Program-made: the position numbers and the translations under genes | Notes under the pieces: model-generated | Told to the model about the DNA's origin: nothing | Database searches by the model: none | The model's input: the letters and a program-made list of their open reading frames with translations, nothing else | Shown: piece after piece, positions 36,881-46,532 of the stretch | Layout: each line of letters opens with the position of its first letter | How positions within the stretch are numbered: the first letter of the stretch is position 1 | Source: Oxalobacteraceae bacterium | Lineage (GTDB): Bacteria; Pseudomonadota; Gammaproteobacteria; Burkholderiales; Burkholderiaceae_D | Direction of reading: 5' to 3' | DNA length: 64,000 bases | Assembly (NCBI GenBank): GCA_025352145.1 | Contig: JANXTY010000048.1 | Location: 16,305 to 80,304 of the forward strand

Positions 36881-38077
36881 TTACATCCGCTCAAAAATTC
36901 CCGCCACGCCCATGCCGGTGCCGACGCACATCGTTACCATGCCGTATTTCAGATTATTGCGCCGCATGGCGTGAATTACCGTGGATGAGCGGATAGCGCC
37001 GGTGGCACCGAGCGGATGGCCGAGTGCGATAGCGCCACCCATTGGGTTGACCTTGGCCGGGTCGAGTCCGAGATCCTGGATCACGGCTAGCGATTGTGCT
37101 GCAAAAGCTTCGTTCAGCTCGAACCAGTCGATCTGGTCCAGCGTCAGGCCAGCGGCCAATAACGCCGCAGGGATCGCCACTTTGGGGCCGATGCCCATGA
37201 TCTCGGGCGGTACGCCTTTGACAGCGAAGGACATGAAGCGCGCCAGTGGTGTGAGGTTAAATTGCTTCAGCATTTTTTCGCTGACGAGAATGAGTGCTCC
37301 AGCCCCATCCGACATTTGCGAACTGTTGGCGGCGGTTACGCTGCCTTTGGCGGCAAACACGGGTTTGAGTTTGCTCAGCGACTCCATCGTTGAATCGGCG
37401 CGTGCGCCTTCGTCTTGGTTCACAGTGCGGGTTTTAATGTCGATCTGTCCGCTGGCCAAGTTGGGAAAGCGTTCGACGATATCGACCGAGGTCATTTCAT
37501 CGTTGAAGTAACCGGCTTGTTGCGCAGCAATCGCTCTGCGGTGCGATTCTACTGAGAATTGGTCTTGCGCTTCACGCGAGATTTTCCATTGCTGCGCGAC
37601 TTTTTCTGCGGTCAGGCCCATACCGTATGCCATACCGATATTTTCATTTTTGAATACCTTCATGTTGATCGATGGGTGGTGTCCCATCATCGGCACCATC
37701 GACATTGACTCGGCACCGGCGGCGATCATCACATCGGCCTGACCGACGCGGATGCGGTCGGCCGCCATCGCCACAGCGGTGATGCCGGAGGCACAAAAAC
37801 GGTTGACGGTAACGCCACCCACGGTATTAGGCAAGCCTGCCAATAGCACGGCCATACGCGCCATGTTACTGCCCTGTTCGGCTTCCGGGAACGAGCAGCC
37901 GACGATGGCGTCTTCGATCAATGCCGGGTCGAGGCCGGGCACTTGCGACATCGCCGATTGGATGGCGCGTACCAGCAGGTCATCCGGGCGCGTGTTCTTG
38001 AACATGCCGCGCGGGGCTTTGCCGATGGGAGTGCGGGTAGCGGCGACGATGTAGGCATCTTGAAGCTGTTTTGACAT
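36881..38077 (-). CDS. Acetyl-CoA C-acyltransferase (thiolase)
   Basis: A 398-residue thiolase for the last step of beta-oxidation, likely the FadA-type partner of the neighbouring multifunctional enzyme. The nucleophilic Cys is in VNRFCASGI, the His in GGAIALGHPLGATGA and the second Cys in CVGTGMG. AAGGA lies before the ATG. The gene is 134 bp downstream of the multifunctional protein gene. Confidence 0.94.
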   Translation of the reverse strand: MSKQLQDAYIVAATRTPIGKAPRGMFKNTRPDDLLVRAIQSAMSQVPGLDPALIEDAIVGCSFPEAEQGSNMARMAVLLAGLPNTVGGVTVNRFCASGITAVAMAADRIRVGQADVMIAAGAESMSMVPMMGHHPSINMKVFKNENIGMAYGMGLTAEKVAQQWKISREAQDQFSVESHRRAIAAQQAGYFNDEMTSVDIVERFPNLASGQIDIKTRTVNQDEGARADSTMESLSKLKPVFAAKGSVTAANSSQMSDGAGALILVSEKMLKQFNLTPLARFMSFAVKGVPPEIMGIGPKVAIPAALLAAGLTLDQIDWFELNEAFAAQSLAVIQDLGLDPAKVNPMGGAIALGHPLGATGAIRSSTVIHAMRRNNLKYGMVTMCVGTGMGVAGIFERM

Positions 38078-38211
38078 GGCGTTATTCCTTGGCGATTTGC
38101 TTGCGTTCGATGGCGTGATGTTGGGCGAAAGTATTTGCGCTTAGTTGCTCAATGAATTGCTCAATTTGAGTTGTTCAATTTTTTGTCCGAATTTCATAAT
38201 TGATGTTGACC

Positions 38212-40605
38212 TTAATTGCGCACCGGCTTGCCGTTTTGCATCATGCCCATAATGCGCTCCTGGGTTTTTGGATGGTTCAGCAATTCCATGAACGCCTTGC
38301 GTTCCAGGTCAAGCAACCACTGCTCATTGACCAGGCTGCCTTGCTCCACTTCACCGCCGGAAACAATCTCGGCAATCATCGCACCCAGTTTGAAATCATG
38401 CGCAGAAATGAAACCGCCATCGCGCATATTGACCAGTTGCGCCATGATGGTACCCATCCCGTAACGGCCTGCAACTGGAATCAACGGCTTGAAGGGCGAG
38501 CGATAACCCGCGTCGAACATGGCGCGTGCTTCGACCTTGGCCACATGCAGCAATTCATAAGGATTGAAGACAATCACGTCGCTGTCGGTCAGATAACCCA
38601 TTTGCCGCGCTTCGTGCGCCGATTTCGACACATGGGCTGTTGCCGCGTTGGTGAAAGGCGTTTTCAAAAATTGCAGAAGGTCATTGCCTTTGGCGGCAGC
38701 AGCAGCGCGCGCGGCGATTTCTTTCAGGCCTCCACCCGAGGGAATCAGGCCGACGCCGACCTCGACCAGGCCGATATAGGATTCAACTGACGCTACTCGT
38801 TTGGCGGCATGCATGAGCATTTCGCAGCCACCACCAAGGGCTAAGCCAGCCACAGCGACTACTACCGGCACATTGGCGTATTTCATGGACTGATGGGCTT
38901 GCTGCAAACGGATAATTTCAGGTTCAATTTTTTTGATACCGCCCGACATGAACAGAGGTAACATCGATTGCAGATCGGCACCGGCCGAGAACGCCCCGCC
39001 ATCGGCGGCATCGGTTTGCCAGATCACCAGTCCCTTATAATTTTTTTCCGCTTCGGCAATGGCGCGATTGAGGCCATCGACCACGCCTGGCCCGATCACA
39101 TGCATCTTGGTCTTGCTCGATAAAATCAATACCTCGTCGCCTTGATGCCAGAGCCGTATGGATTCGTCTTCAAATACGGTCGTGCCCGCAGTTTTACCGT
39201 CAGCGCTACCTGCACCGATGATACCGGCGCGGAATGCTTGGCGGTCGTAGACCGGCAGCGTGGAGCGGGCGCTAAATCCCTGTGAAATGGCTGAATAGGA
39301 ACCTTGCGGCGAATGTACCCCGCCACTAGCCGGACCTTCAAATACCCAAGTCGGCAGCGCGGCGTTGCACAGCGCTTTTCCGGCATCGATATCTTCTTTG
39401 ACCCAGTTGGCGACTTCTTGCCAGCCTGCCGCTTGCCACGTTTCAAATGGACCGACGCTCCAGCCGAAACCCCAGCGCATCGCAAAGTCGATATCGCGGG
39501 CATTGTCGGCGATCGATTCCAGATGAATCGCCACATAATGGAACACATCGCGGAAAATTGCCCACAGAAACTGCGCGTGTGGATTGGTCGATTCACGCAA
39601 TGCCTTCATGCGTTTGACCGGATCTTTTTCTTTCAGAATCCGTGCCACGATATCGGCTGCTGCGCCACCACCCGGAACGTATTCGCCCGTCGCAAAATCG
39701 AGTCGCAAGATATCCTTGCCGACTTTTTTATAAAATCCGGCCCCAGTTTTTTGTCCGAGGGCTCCGGCAGCAATTAGCCTGTTCAGTATGGCCGGTGTTT
39801 TGTAGATGGAGAAAAATGGATCGACGCTCAGGTTGTCCTGCATAGTTTTAATCACATGGCCCATCGTGTCCAGGCCGACCACGTCAGCAGTGCGGAAAGT
39901 AGCCGATTTGGCGCGTCCAAGTTTGGCGCCGGTGAGATCATCGACCACGTCGCAGCTTAGGCCGAATTTTTCTGCTTCATGCATGGTGGCAAGCATGCCG
40001 AAAATACCGACGCGGTTGGCGATGAAATTGGGCGTGTCTTTTGCGCGCACTACACCTTTACCGAGCGTCGTGGTTAGAAAGCCTTCAAGTTGGTCGAGAA
40101 TTTCCGGCCGGGTGGCAGTGGTGGGAATCAATTCCACCAAATGCATGTAACGCGGAGGATTAAAAAAATGCACGCCGCAAAAACGTGTCTTCAGCTCAGC
40201 GTCAAAACCCTCCGATAAGGCTGTGATCGATAAACCCGACGTATTGGAGGCAAAAATTGCGTTCGGTGCGATATGCGGCGCGACCTTTTTGTAGAGGTCG
40301 TGTTTCCAGTCCATGCGTTCGGCAATGGCCTCGATGATCAAGTCGCAGCCGCTCAATAAGTCGAGGTTGTCTTCGTAGTTGGCCACTTCCATATACGCGG
40401 CGTCGTCCTTGTTGCCCAAGGGCGCAGGACTGAGTTTTTTAAGGTTGTCGATAGCACGTAAAGCGATGCCGTTTTTTGCCCCTTCTTTGGCTGGCAGATC
40501 GAACAGGATGACGGGTACTTTGGCGTTGATGCAATGCGCAGCAATTTGCGCACCCATGACGCCTGCGCCGAGGACGGCTACTTTTTTGACGATGAAATTA
40601 GTCAT
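38212..40605 (-). CDS. 3-hydroxyacyl-CoA dehydrogenase/enoyl-CoA hydratase fusion (FadB-like)
   Basis: A multifunctional beta-oxidation enzyme of about 797 residues. The N-terminal NAD-binding dehydrogenase begins VAVLGAGVMGAQIAAH and has NTSGLSI and GVHFFNPP. A second dehydrogenase domain follows, and a crotonase domain occupies the C-terminal 300 residues (GLALGGGCEMLMHAAKRVAS). The domain order is dehydrogenase first, hydratase last, reverse of E. coli FadB. The start at 40605 is chosen for AAGGA upstream and the clean MTNFIVKKVAVLG; the frame stays open 17 codons further. Confidence 0.93.
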   Translation of the reverse strand: MTNFIVKKVAVLGAGVMGAQIAAHCINAKVPVILFDLPAKEGAKNGIALRAIDNLKKLSPAPLGNKDDAAYMEVANYEDNLDLLSGCDLIIEAIAERMDWKHDLYKKVAPHIAPNAIFASNTSGLSITALSEGFDAELKTRFCGVHFFNPPRYMHLVELIPTTATRPEILDQLEGFLTTTLGKGVVRAKDTPNFIANRVGIFGMLATMHEAEKFGLSCDVVDDLTGAKLGRAKSATFRTADVVGLDTMGHVIKTMQDNLSVDPFFSIYKTPAILNRLIAAGALGQKTGAGFYKKVGKDILRLDFATGEYVPGGGAAADIVARILKEKDPVKRMKALRESTNPHAQFLWAIFRDVFHYVAIHLESIADNARDIDFAMRWGFGWSVGPFETWQAAGWQEVANWVKEDIDAGKALCNAALPTWVFEGPASGGVHSPQGSYSAISQGFSARSTLPVYDRQAFRAGIIGAGSADGKTAGTTVFEDESIRLWHQGDEVLILSSKTKMHVIGPGVVDGLNRAIAEAEKNYKGLVIWQTDAADGGAFSAGADLQSMLPLFMSGGIKKIEPEIIRLQQAHQSMKYANVPVVVAVAGLALGGGCEMLMHAAKRVASVESYIGLVEVGVGLIPSGGGLKEIAARAAAAAKGNDLLQFLKTPFTNAATAHVSKSAHEARQMGYLTDSDVIVFNPYELLHVAKVEARAMFDAGYRSPFKPLIPVAGRYGMGTIMAQLVNMRDGGFISAHDFKLGAMIAEIVSGGEVEQGSLVNEQWLLDLERKAFMELLNHPKTQERIMGMMQNGKPVRN

Positions 40606-40661
40606 GCTGCTTCCTTGAAAAATGAATTGCTTTAACGGTAGGCGTATCGGGGGCAATAAAT

Positions 40662-40688
40662 GGTAGGGTGCGCCCGGCGCACCCTACC
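40662..40688. repeat. Perfect 12-bp palindrome GGTAGGGTGCGC
   Basis: Arms GGTAGGGTGCGC and GCGCACCCTACC enclose CCG, between the acyl-CoA dehydrogenase and multifunctional enzyme genes. A half-copy (GCGCACCCTAC) lies at 18245-18255. It resembles, but differs from, the GTAGGGGCAC family. Confidence 0.7.
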
Positions 40689-40755
40689 TGAGTCTGATAA
40701 TTCATGGTAAATCGAGATTTCATCATGCCGGATAGATATCGCATGTCCTGTGTGG

Positions 40756-42546
40756 TTAAAACAAATCCGCATCGAGTTCCATCAGATTAGCCGAACCCGA
40801 ACGCGCCTGCCGGATCAGCATGGCTGTTTCTGGCAGTAAACGGGCAAAGTAAAAACGTGCGGTGGCCAATTTTGCTTTGTAAAACGGATCGCCGCTATCC
40901 TCCTTCTCCAACGCAATTTTCGCCATTCGCGCAAAGAAATAGCTGTATACCAAATGGCCGACTACACGCAAATACGGTACCGCTGCTGCGCCGACTTCGT
41001 CTGGATTTTGGAAGGCTTTCATGCCAATTTCCATCGTTAATTTGGTGACTTTACCGCCGATGTCGGCGAGTGGCGTGATGAATTCGCTCATTGCTTCATC
41101 AGTCCCATTGTCCTCCACAAAGGCCTGGATCTGGGCTCCGAATTGTCGCAGCTTGGCCCCGTTGTCCATCAATATCTTACGCCCCAGCAAATCGAGTGAT
41201 TGAATGGTGTTGGTGCCTTCATAAATCATGTTGATGCGTGCATCGCGTACGTACTGTTCCATGCCCCATTCGGCAATGAAACCATGACCGCCAAAAACTT
41301 GCATCGCTTCGGATGTGGCGATCCAGCCATTATCGGTAATGAAGGCTTTGACGATCGGTGTCAGCAAAGCGACCTGGTTGGCAGCGTCTTTACGTACTTC
41401 TTCGTCGGGATGATTGAGTTCTTTGTCGATTTGCAAGGCGACGTAAGAAGTGAAAGCGCGCGCGCCTTCGGCATAGGTTTTCGCCGTTAATAACATGCGT
41501 CGTACGTCAGGATGGACGATGATCGGGTCGGCGGGTTTATCCGTTACTTTGGGCCCGGTGAGGCTGCGACCTTGAATCCGGTCCTTGGCATAGGCCAGGG
41601 CGTTTTGATACGCTACTTCGGTCAGGCCGAGCGATTGCATGCCGACGCCGAGACGCGCTGCATTCATAAACACAAACATCGCATTCAAACCCTTGTTGGG
41701 TTCACCGATGATGGAACCAATGGCCCCATCCAGATTCATCTGGCAGGTTGCATTGCCGTGAATGCCCATTTTTTCTTCAATGGCCCCGCAAGTAATCGGG
41801 TTGCGTGCGCCTAGTGTGCCATCGGCATTAGGTAAAAATTTCGGCACCAGGAAGAGGGAAATTCCTTTCGACCCTTCCGGTGCATCGGGCAAGCGGGCTA
41901 ACACCAGATGCAGGATGTTTGCAGCTATATCATGCTCGCCAGCCGAGATAAAAATTTTGCTGCCGGTGATCTTGTAGGAACCATCGCTTTGTGGTTCGGC
42001 CTTGGAGCGCAGCAAGCCGAGGTCGGTGCCGCAATGCGCTTCGGTCAGGCACATGGTGCCGGTCCATTCTCCCGCCACCAGTTTAGGAAGGTATAGGTTT
42101 TTTTGCTCCGGCGATCCGTGTTCCAGCAGGCATTCATAAGCGCCATGCGACAAGCCGGGATACATGGACCAGGCTTGGTTAGACGAATTGAGCATTTCGT
42201 AAAACGAATTGTTCAGCAGCACCGGCAAACCTTGTCCGCCATATTCTGGATCACAGGAAAGAGAAGGCCAGCCTGCATCGATGTATTGCTTGTAGGCTTC
42301 CTTAAATCCCTTGGGCGCGTTTACAGCGTGGGTAGTCTGGTCATAGTGACAGCCTTCGCGATCACCCGAATGGTTTAATGGAAAGAGCACAGCGGAAGTA
42401 AATTTCCCTCCTTCTTCCAGAACCTGATTGATGATGTCTGCATCAATCTCTTGGTATTTTGGAAGTAGTTTCAGTTCCTCTTCAACATGCAAGAGTTCGT
42501 GTAGTACAAATTGCATATCCCGTAATGGCGCGACGTACTGACCCAT
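40756..42546 (-). CDS. Acyl-CoA dehydrogenase
   Basis: A 596-residue FAD enzyme for the first oxidation step of acyl-CoA degradation. MCLTEAHCGTDLG and KIFISAGEHD are the family's flavin-site segments, and GGHGFIAEWGMEQYVRDARINMIYEGTNTIQ is the conserved C-terminal region with the substrate-binding base. The C-terminal extension of about 120 residues fits the longer ACAD group with a DUF-type tail. Its start is 16 bp after the TetR gene stop, with GGAG upstream, so it shares the regulator's transcript. Confidence 0.93.
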   Translation of the reverse strand: MGQYVAPLRDMQFVLHELLHVEEELKLLPKYQEIDADIINQVLEEGGKFTSAVLFPLNHSGDREGCHYDQTTHAVNAPKGFKEAYKQYIDAGWPSLSCDPEYGGQGLPVLLNNSFYEMLNSSNQAWSMYPGLSHGAYECLLEHGSPEQKNLYLPKLVAGEWTGTMCLTEAHCGTDLGLLRSKAEPQSDGSYKITGSKIFISAGEHDIAANILHLVLARLPDAPEGSKGISLFLVPKFLPNADGTLGARNPITCGAIEEKMGIHGNATCQMNLDGAIGSIIGEPNKGLNAMFVFMNAARLGVGMQSLGLTEVAYQNALAYAKDRIQGRSLTGPKVTDKPADPIIVHPDVRRMLLTAKTYAEGARAFTSYVALQIDKELNHPDEEVRKDAANQVALLTPIVKAFITDNGWIATSEAMQVFGGHGFIAEWGMEQYVRDARINMIYEGTNTIQSLDLLGRKILMDNGAKLRQFGAQIQAFVEDNGTDEAMSEFITPLADIGGKVTKLTMEIGMKAFQNPDEVGAAAVPYLRVVGHLVYSYFFARMAKIALEKEDSGDPFYKAKLATARFYFARLLPETAMLIRQARSGSANLMELDADLF

Positions 42547-42562
42547 ATGTTTCTCCTGGCGG

Positions 42563-43210
42563 CTAAAGTGGTTGTGCTGCTTTTTTTGTGGCGGGTGGTA
42601 ATTTTTTTGTTGCGAGCGATTCCGTAGTTTGATAATTCTGAATCAAACGTTCAAAACTGAGTTGCGCGCGTTCTATGCTCCCGGGAATTTGTAAAAAACG
42701 GGTGTCGTGATGCAGTCCGAGAACCAATGCATTCAACTCGTACACGACTTGCAAAGGATCCGTGTTTTCCTTTAAATCTCCGACTTCAATGCTAAGGCGT
42801 ACACACTTCAACAGCGCTTCCCGCCACTCTTTGACAATGGCAATGAGGGCATCCCGAACCGGGCCCGGCTTGTCATCGTATTCCACCGCTCCGCTAATAT
42901 AGATGCAACCGGAAGCAAGTTCAACGCTGACGCGTTTGATCCATCCCTCAAACATGGCACGCAAGCGCGGTAAGCCACGTGCTTTTTGCAAACTGGGGTA
43001 AAACACTGCTTGCTCAAAACGATCATGGTATTGCTTCACTACTGCAATTTGTAAATCCTCGCGCGAACCGAAATGGGAAAAAACACCGGACTTGCTCATG
43101 CCCATTTTCTCCGCCAGCAAACCGATGGTCAAACCCTCAATACCTTCGCGACTAGCCAAATCCAGCGCTACAGCGAGAATAGCAGTACGTGTGAGTTCAC
43201 CCTTGCGCAT
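42563..43210 (-). CDS. TetR/AcrR family transcriptional regulator
   Basis: 215 residues. The N-terminal helix-turn-helix is at about residues 8-52 (ILAVALDLASREG, TIGLLAEKMGMSKSGVFSHF), with a C-terminal ligand domain of unknown specificity and a basic tail. It is the first gene of the beta-oxidation operon, so it probably represses these genes in response to acyl-CoA. A palindrome AACGATCGT lies upstream at 43319-43327 and may be its operator. Confidence 0.9.
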   Translation of the reverse strand: MRKGELTRTAILAVALDLASREGIEGLTIGLLAEKMGMSKSGVFSHFGSREDLQIAVVKQYHDRFEQAVFYPSLQKARGLPRLRAMFEGWIKRVSVELASGCIYISGAVEYDDKPGPVRDALIAIVKEWREALLKCVRLSIEVGDLKENTDPLQVVYELNALVLGLHHDTRFLQIPGSIERAQLSFERLIQNYQTTESLATKKLPPATKKAAQPL

Positions 43211-43779
43211 AAATTTTAGTGTCCCATTAATAATGTTTTAAAGCTAGAGGGCGTGCAACACTTCGGCATTGCCAAGCTTGCCCCCTGTCAAGGAGAGTTC
43301 ATTACATTTATAAATTCGAACGATCGTACTATTTTATCCCGAGTAAGTCAATTTTGCGTTTGGTGCGCGCTTTGTAGTTGAAACCGCCGGATGTTTTGCT
43401 CAAGGTGATACGCTTTATGTGAATTTGAAGTAACTGAGGTTACGCAGAGCACGGCATGCCCCACTGGCGTGCCATACATCCACCGATGTGGATACCATTG
43501 CGCCAACCCGGCGTACTTAGTAGAACTGTAAACGCGGTGTACTTAAGTGAGTGACTTAAATATTTTTGTTGGTGTTTGGCATTTTGCCACTGCCTTACCA
43601 GCTTGTGGACAATAGGGGTACGTCGATATACTAATGATCGTTGTTTCCATCAAAAATGAATCAAAATATAGCGTTGTGCGAAAAACAGGTTCGCTATCAG
43701 AGCGGGTGGATTGTAGTACAAGAAAATTAAGGTGGTTAGATTCTCTATCCGCCATTCAATATAGATAGAAAATGTAAAA
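43211..43779. other. Divergent intergenic region
   Basis: 569 bp between the TetR gene and the Sel1 protein gene. It contains ACGATCGT near 43320, a minus-strand TTGACA near 43286 without a good -10, and a degenerate relative of the GTAGGGGCAC palindrome (GAGCACGGCATGCC, from 43447). The right 200 bp is AT-rich and should hold the promoter of the Sel1 gene. No gene is supported. Confidence 0.5.
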
Positions 43780-45318
43780 ATGAAGACACATCTGAACTGG
43801 TTTATGGCGATTGCTGTGGCGGGCGTGCTTGGCCTGGGCTTGTCGGTAGAAGCACAAGAAACAGCAATGGCACCTGCCAAAGCGGCCACGCAAGTTCCTG
43901 TTGAGCAGGAGGTGACGACTGTGACGGTGTTTGGTCGTATGCCGACAAGGCCGACCAACACTGTCCGACGCTTAAACAGATCATCTGGCTCGTCATGCGC
44001 ATTTACACCTGGTTCACAGGACGGCATTGTTGATAATTATCTTGACGATGTCTATGGCGTCCGACGTGAAGGGGACGATACAAATTCTTTGCAGACCGAT
44101 GGTAATGGTGTCGTTTCTCAAGAACCGGAAGGATTCAGGGATTCTAGTCCCTACGGCGATGCTTCCCGCGAGACCAAACCACGTATCGGCGTCGATGCTG
44201 CAGGTGAGCGTAGTGGCTGCAGTCAGTCGGATTATAATTTTGCAGCCGGTCGTAATTATATTTTGCGTAAAGACACGACATTGAGGGACGCTTTTGCTGC
44301 CTATAATGCGGGCAATTTCTCGAAGGCGGTTGAGTTATTCAAACAAGCGTATTCAAAAATTGGCTACGATGAAGCTGCCCTCATGCTGGGGGATTTGTAT
44401 CTGTACGGGCAAGGCACAAAACGCGATACGAAGGAAGCGATTGCCTGGTACACCAAATTGGCGGAAGCCCGTTTAGATCAAAGCCATTATGTGCGATTCA
44501 ATCCAAAGAGCCCGAACCGGGGTTCATCCAGGGTGCAAGCGCAGATGAAGTTGGCGCGCATTTATATGACCGGATTTGATGTGCCTAAAGATCCTAAAGA
44601 AGCACGCCACTGGTACAAAGCGGCGGATGACCTGGACTTTATCCCTGCACGCTATGTGTTGGGGCGTATGTATCAATCGGGTTATGGCGGGGAGAAAAAT
44701 ATTAAGCAAGCCGTTAAGCTCTATAGCGATGCAGCCGAATATGGTTATGTGCCCGCACAATATGCGCTAGCCAATCTGTACTTTTCTGGCGATGAAATTG
44801 CGCAGGATTTCACTGCTGCATTTGAGTGGTATCAGCAAGTGGCATTCAATCCCTACGTAACTAATAAAAAACCGTATGCGCAGTTTTTCTTGGCTAAAAT
44901 GTATGATCAGGGGCAGGGCGTAAAAGGTGATCCTGTACGTGCTTTTGCTTTTTATAAACTCGCTGCTGTGGCCGGTCATCCTGATGCACAAAATGCCTTG
45001 GCAACTTATTTCTATACCGGCCAACTAGTGGATAAGAACCTGACTATTACCCGCAAGTTGTTTAGCGCGGCTGCTACACAAGGTCAGCCTTCTGCTATGG
45101 TTAATCTTGCTGCCATGTTGTTGAAGGGGGAGGGGGGCGAAAAAGACGTCGTTAAGGCTTATGTCTGGCTGAAACTGGCCGGCAAATTAGGCCACACGGA
45201 TGCCCCTGCTGCTGCGGCTAAATTAGAGGCAAAATTAACGCCAGAGCAAAAGGTACAGGCTGAAGTTATTTTGAGTCCAAGACCGGCAGCAAAGCCTGCT
45301 GTAGTGCAGGCTAAATAA
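43780..45318 (+). CDS. Secreted Sel1-repeat (TPR-like) protein
   Basis: 512 residues. A signal peptide runs to about residue 25 (LSVEAQ). A Gln/Asp-rich, low-complexity N-terminal region follows, then about seven Sel1-like repeats of 36-40 residues from residue 170 on (for example ALMLGDLYLYGQGTKRDTKE, ARYVLGRMYQSGYGGEKN, QFFLAKMYDQGQGVKG). Such repeats make protein-binding solenoids, usually periplasmic. The partner is unknown. A rhomboid protease gene follows after 102 bp on the same strand. Confidence 0.85.
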   Translation: MKTHLNWFMAIAVAGVLGLGLSVEAQETAMAPAKAATQVPVEQEVTTVTVFGRMPTRPTNTVRRLNRSSGSSCAFTPGSQDGIVDNYLDDVYGVRREGDDTNSLQTDGNGVVSQEPEGFRDSSPYGDASRETKPRIGVDAAGERSGCSQSDYNFAAGRNYILRKDTTLRDAFAAYNAGNFSKAVELFKQAYSKIGYDEAALMLGDLYLYGQGTKRDTKEAIAWYTKLAEARLDQSHYVRFNPKSPNRGSSRVQAQMKLARIYMTGFDVPKDPKEARHWYKAADDLDFIPARYVLGRMYQSGYGGEKNIKQAVKLYSDAAEYGYVPAQYALANLYFSGDEIAQDFTAAFEWYQQVAFNPYVTNKKPYAQFFLAKMYDQGQGVKGDPVRAFAFYKLAAVAGHPDAQNALATYFYTGQLVDKNLTITRKLFSAAATQGQPSAMVNLAAMLLKGEGGEKDVVKAYVWLKLAGKLGHTDAPAAAAKLEAKLTPEQKVQAEVILSPRPAAKPAVVQAK

Positions 45319-45420
45319 TTCGGATGGGGGTACCCCGCATTTGGAGCCTTGGTCAAAACAGCGTCCGAAGTATTACGACAGCACGAGCACCAACTGCACG
45401 CTACCCGTTTACGATAATGG

Positions 45421-46011
45421 ATGCCAACATTGAAAAAATCCCGTTTGTTTGGCGCGGCACGTAGCCAGGTATTTATTCTGAGCTGTTTTGTTGCCTTGAT
45501 GTGGGCAACAGAATGCGTCAATTTTTTTCTCGGCGGTCGCTTGAATCAATTCGGGATTTTGCCGCGTGAGGTGATCGGTTTGCGTGGCATCGTGTTCGCA
45601 CCATTCCTCCACGCCGACTTCGCCCATTTGATTGCCAATACCATTCCCTTCATTTGTCTGGGATGGGTTGTGCTGCTGCGGGGTACCAATAATTTTTTTA
45701 CAGTTACTTTGATCGTGATGCTGATCGGTGGGCTGGGTACGTGGTTGATTTCTTCTGCGGGAACCGTACATATTGGTGCTAGTGGTGTGGTGTTTGGCTA
45801 TCTCGGATTTTTGATGTCGCGCGGGTATTTTGAGCGTAGTTTGGTGTCCATTGTGCTGTCGATTGTGGTTGGATTTTTCTACGGAGGTTATCTATGGGGT
45901 GTGTTGCCGGGACGAATGGGCATCTCCTGGCAAGGCCATCTGTTCGGATTTATGGGGGGTGTATTGGCGGCACGGTATGTGGCCAGAAAAACGCGACAGG
46001 GCGCACGATAG
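45421..46011 (+). CDS. Rhomboid family intramembrane serine protease
   Basis: A 196-residue membrane protease with about six transmembrane helices. The catalytic serine is in GASGVVFGYLGFL, the catalytic histidine in WQGHLFGFMGG, and HADFAHLIANTIPF matches the conserved N-terminal side. It cleaves substrates within the membrane. The Sel1-repeat gene lies just upstream, and a repeat-D copy lies directly after the stop. Confidence 0.93.
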   Translation: MPTLKKSRLFGAARSQVFILSCFVALMWATECVNFFLGGRLNQFGILPREVIGLRGIVFAPFLHADFAHLIANTIPFICLGWVVLLRGTNNFFTVTLIVMLIGGLGTWLISSAGTVHIGASGVVFGYLGFLMSRGYFERSLVSIVLSIVVGFFYGGYLWGVLPGRMGISWQGHLFGFMGGVLAARYVARKTRQGAR

Positions 46012-46076
46012 CTGGACGTACAGTTGCGCCTCGATCCCCTATCTCGCCGCTCGCTGCAGTTGTGCAGAAGGTTTCA
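46012..46076. repeat. Repeat family D, copy C
   Basis: About 60 bases similar to 48191-48252 (shared: TTGCGC, CTCGATCCCCTAT, CCGCTCGCT, GTTGTGCAGA). It lies between the rhomboid stop and the stop of the convergent 140-residue gene. Confidence 0.65.
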
Positions 46077-46109
46077 GATCAGGTTAGGCGTAGAAGAGGT
46101 ACTCATCAT

Positions 46110-46532
46110 TTAGCGTAATCGGCCAATATAGGTTTGATCAATGATGGCATTCTGATCGGATCTGGGGATCAAAGCGGTTTCAGGCTGTGACGTGCGTTTC
46201 GCCTCTATTTTTATCGCTGTGGCGACTGGAATAGGCCCCACCTCCGGCGTGGAAAACCTTGTCAATAGCGGCGTGGGGGGCGAGGTGTGTATAAAAAGAC
46301 CGTCTTCTCCAAAATAGATTTCTTCAAGTTTTGCGCAGATTTTTTGTAAATCTTCATGAGGAAGCCGCAGGGAAAAGTCCAGTATGTAGCGGCAATATTT
46401 GGAATCGATACGCATGTACTCGATGTCAGTGACTCTTTCATTCAACCGTCGGAGAATGACATGCATTCGACTCATGAGTGCAAACGCTGCATTCTCTAAT
46501 TGAACCCGTTGGATATCACTTTTGGCATTCAT
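46110..46532 (-). CDS. Small unknown protein coupled to amtB (possibly ACT-like)
   Basis: 140 residues, overlapping the amtB stop by four bases (ATGA), so it is translated with it. The first 85 residues alternate as strand-helix-strand-strand-helix-strand (AFALMSRMHVILRRLNERV, DIEYMRID, CRYILDFSLRL, EDLQKICAKLEEIY, GLFIHTS). This looks to me like an ACT-domain-type fold, as in small regulatory subunits, but I cannot test it. The C-terminal 55 residues are Pro/Thr-rich and less ordered. Most organisms pair amtB with the PII protein GlnK; here no PII gene is present. Confidence 0.55.
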   Translation of the reverse strand: MNAKSDIQRVQLENAAFALMSRMHVILRRLNERVTDIEYMRIDSKYCRYILDFSLRLPHEDLQKICAKLEEIYFGEDGLFIHTSPPTPLLTRFSTPEVGPIPVATAIKIEAKRTSQPETALIPRSDQNAIIDQTYIGRLR

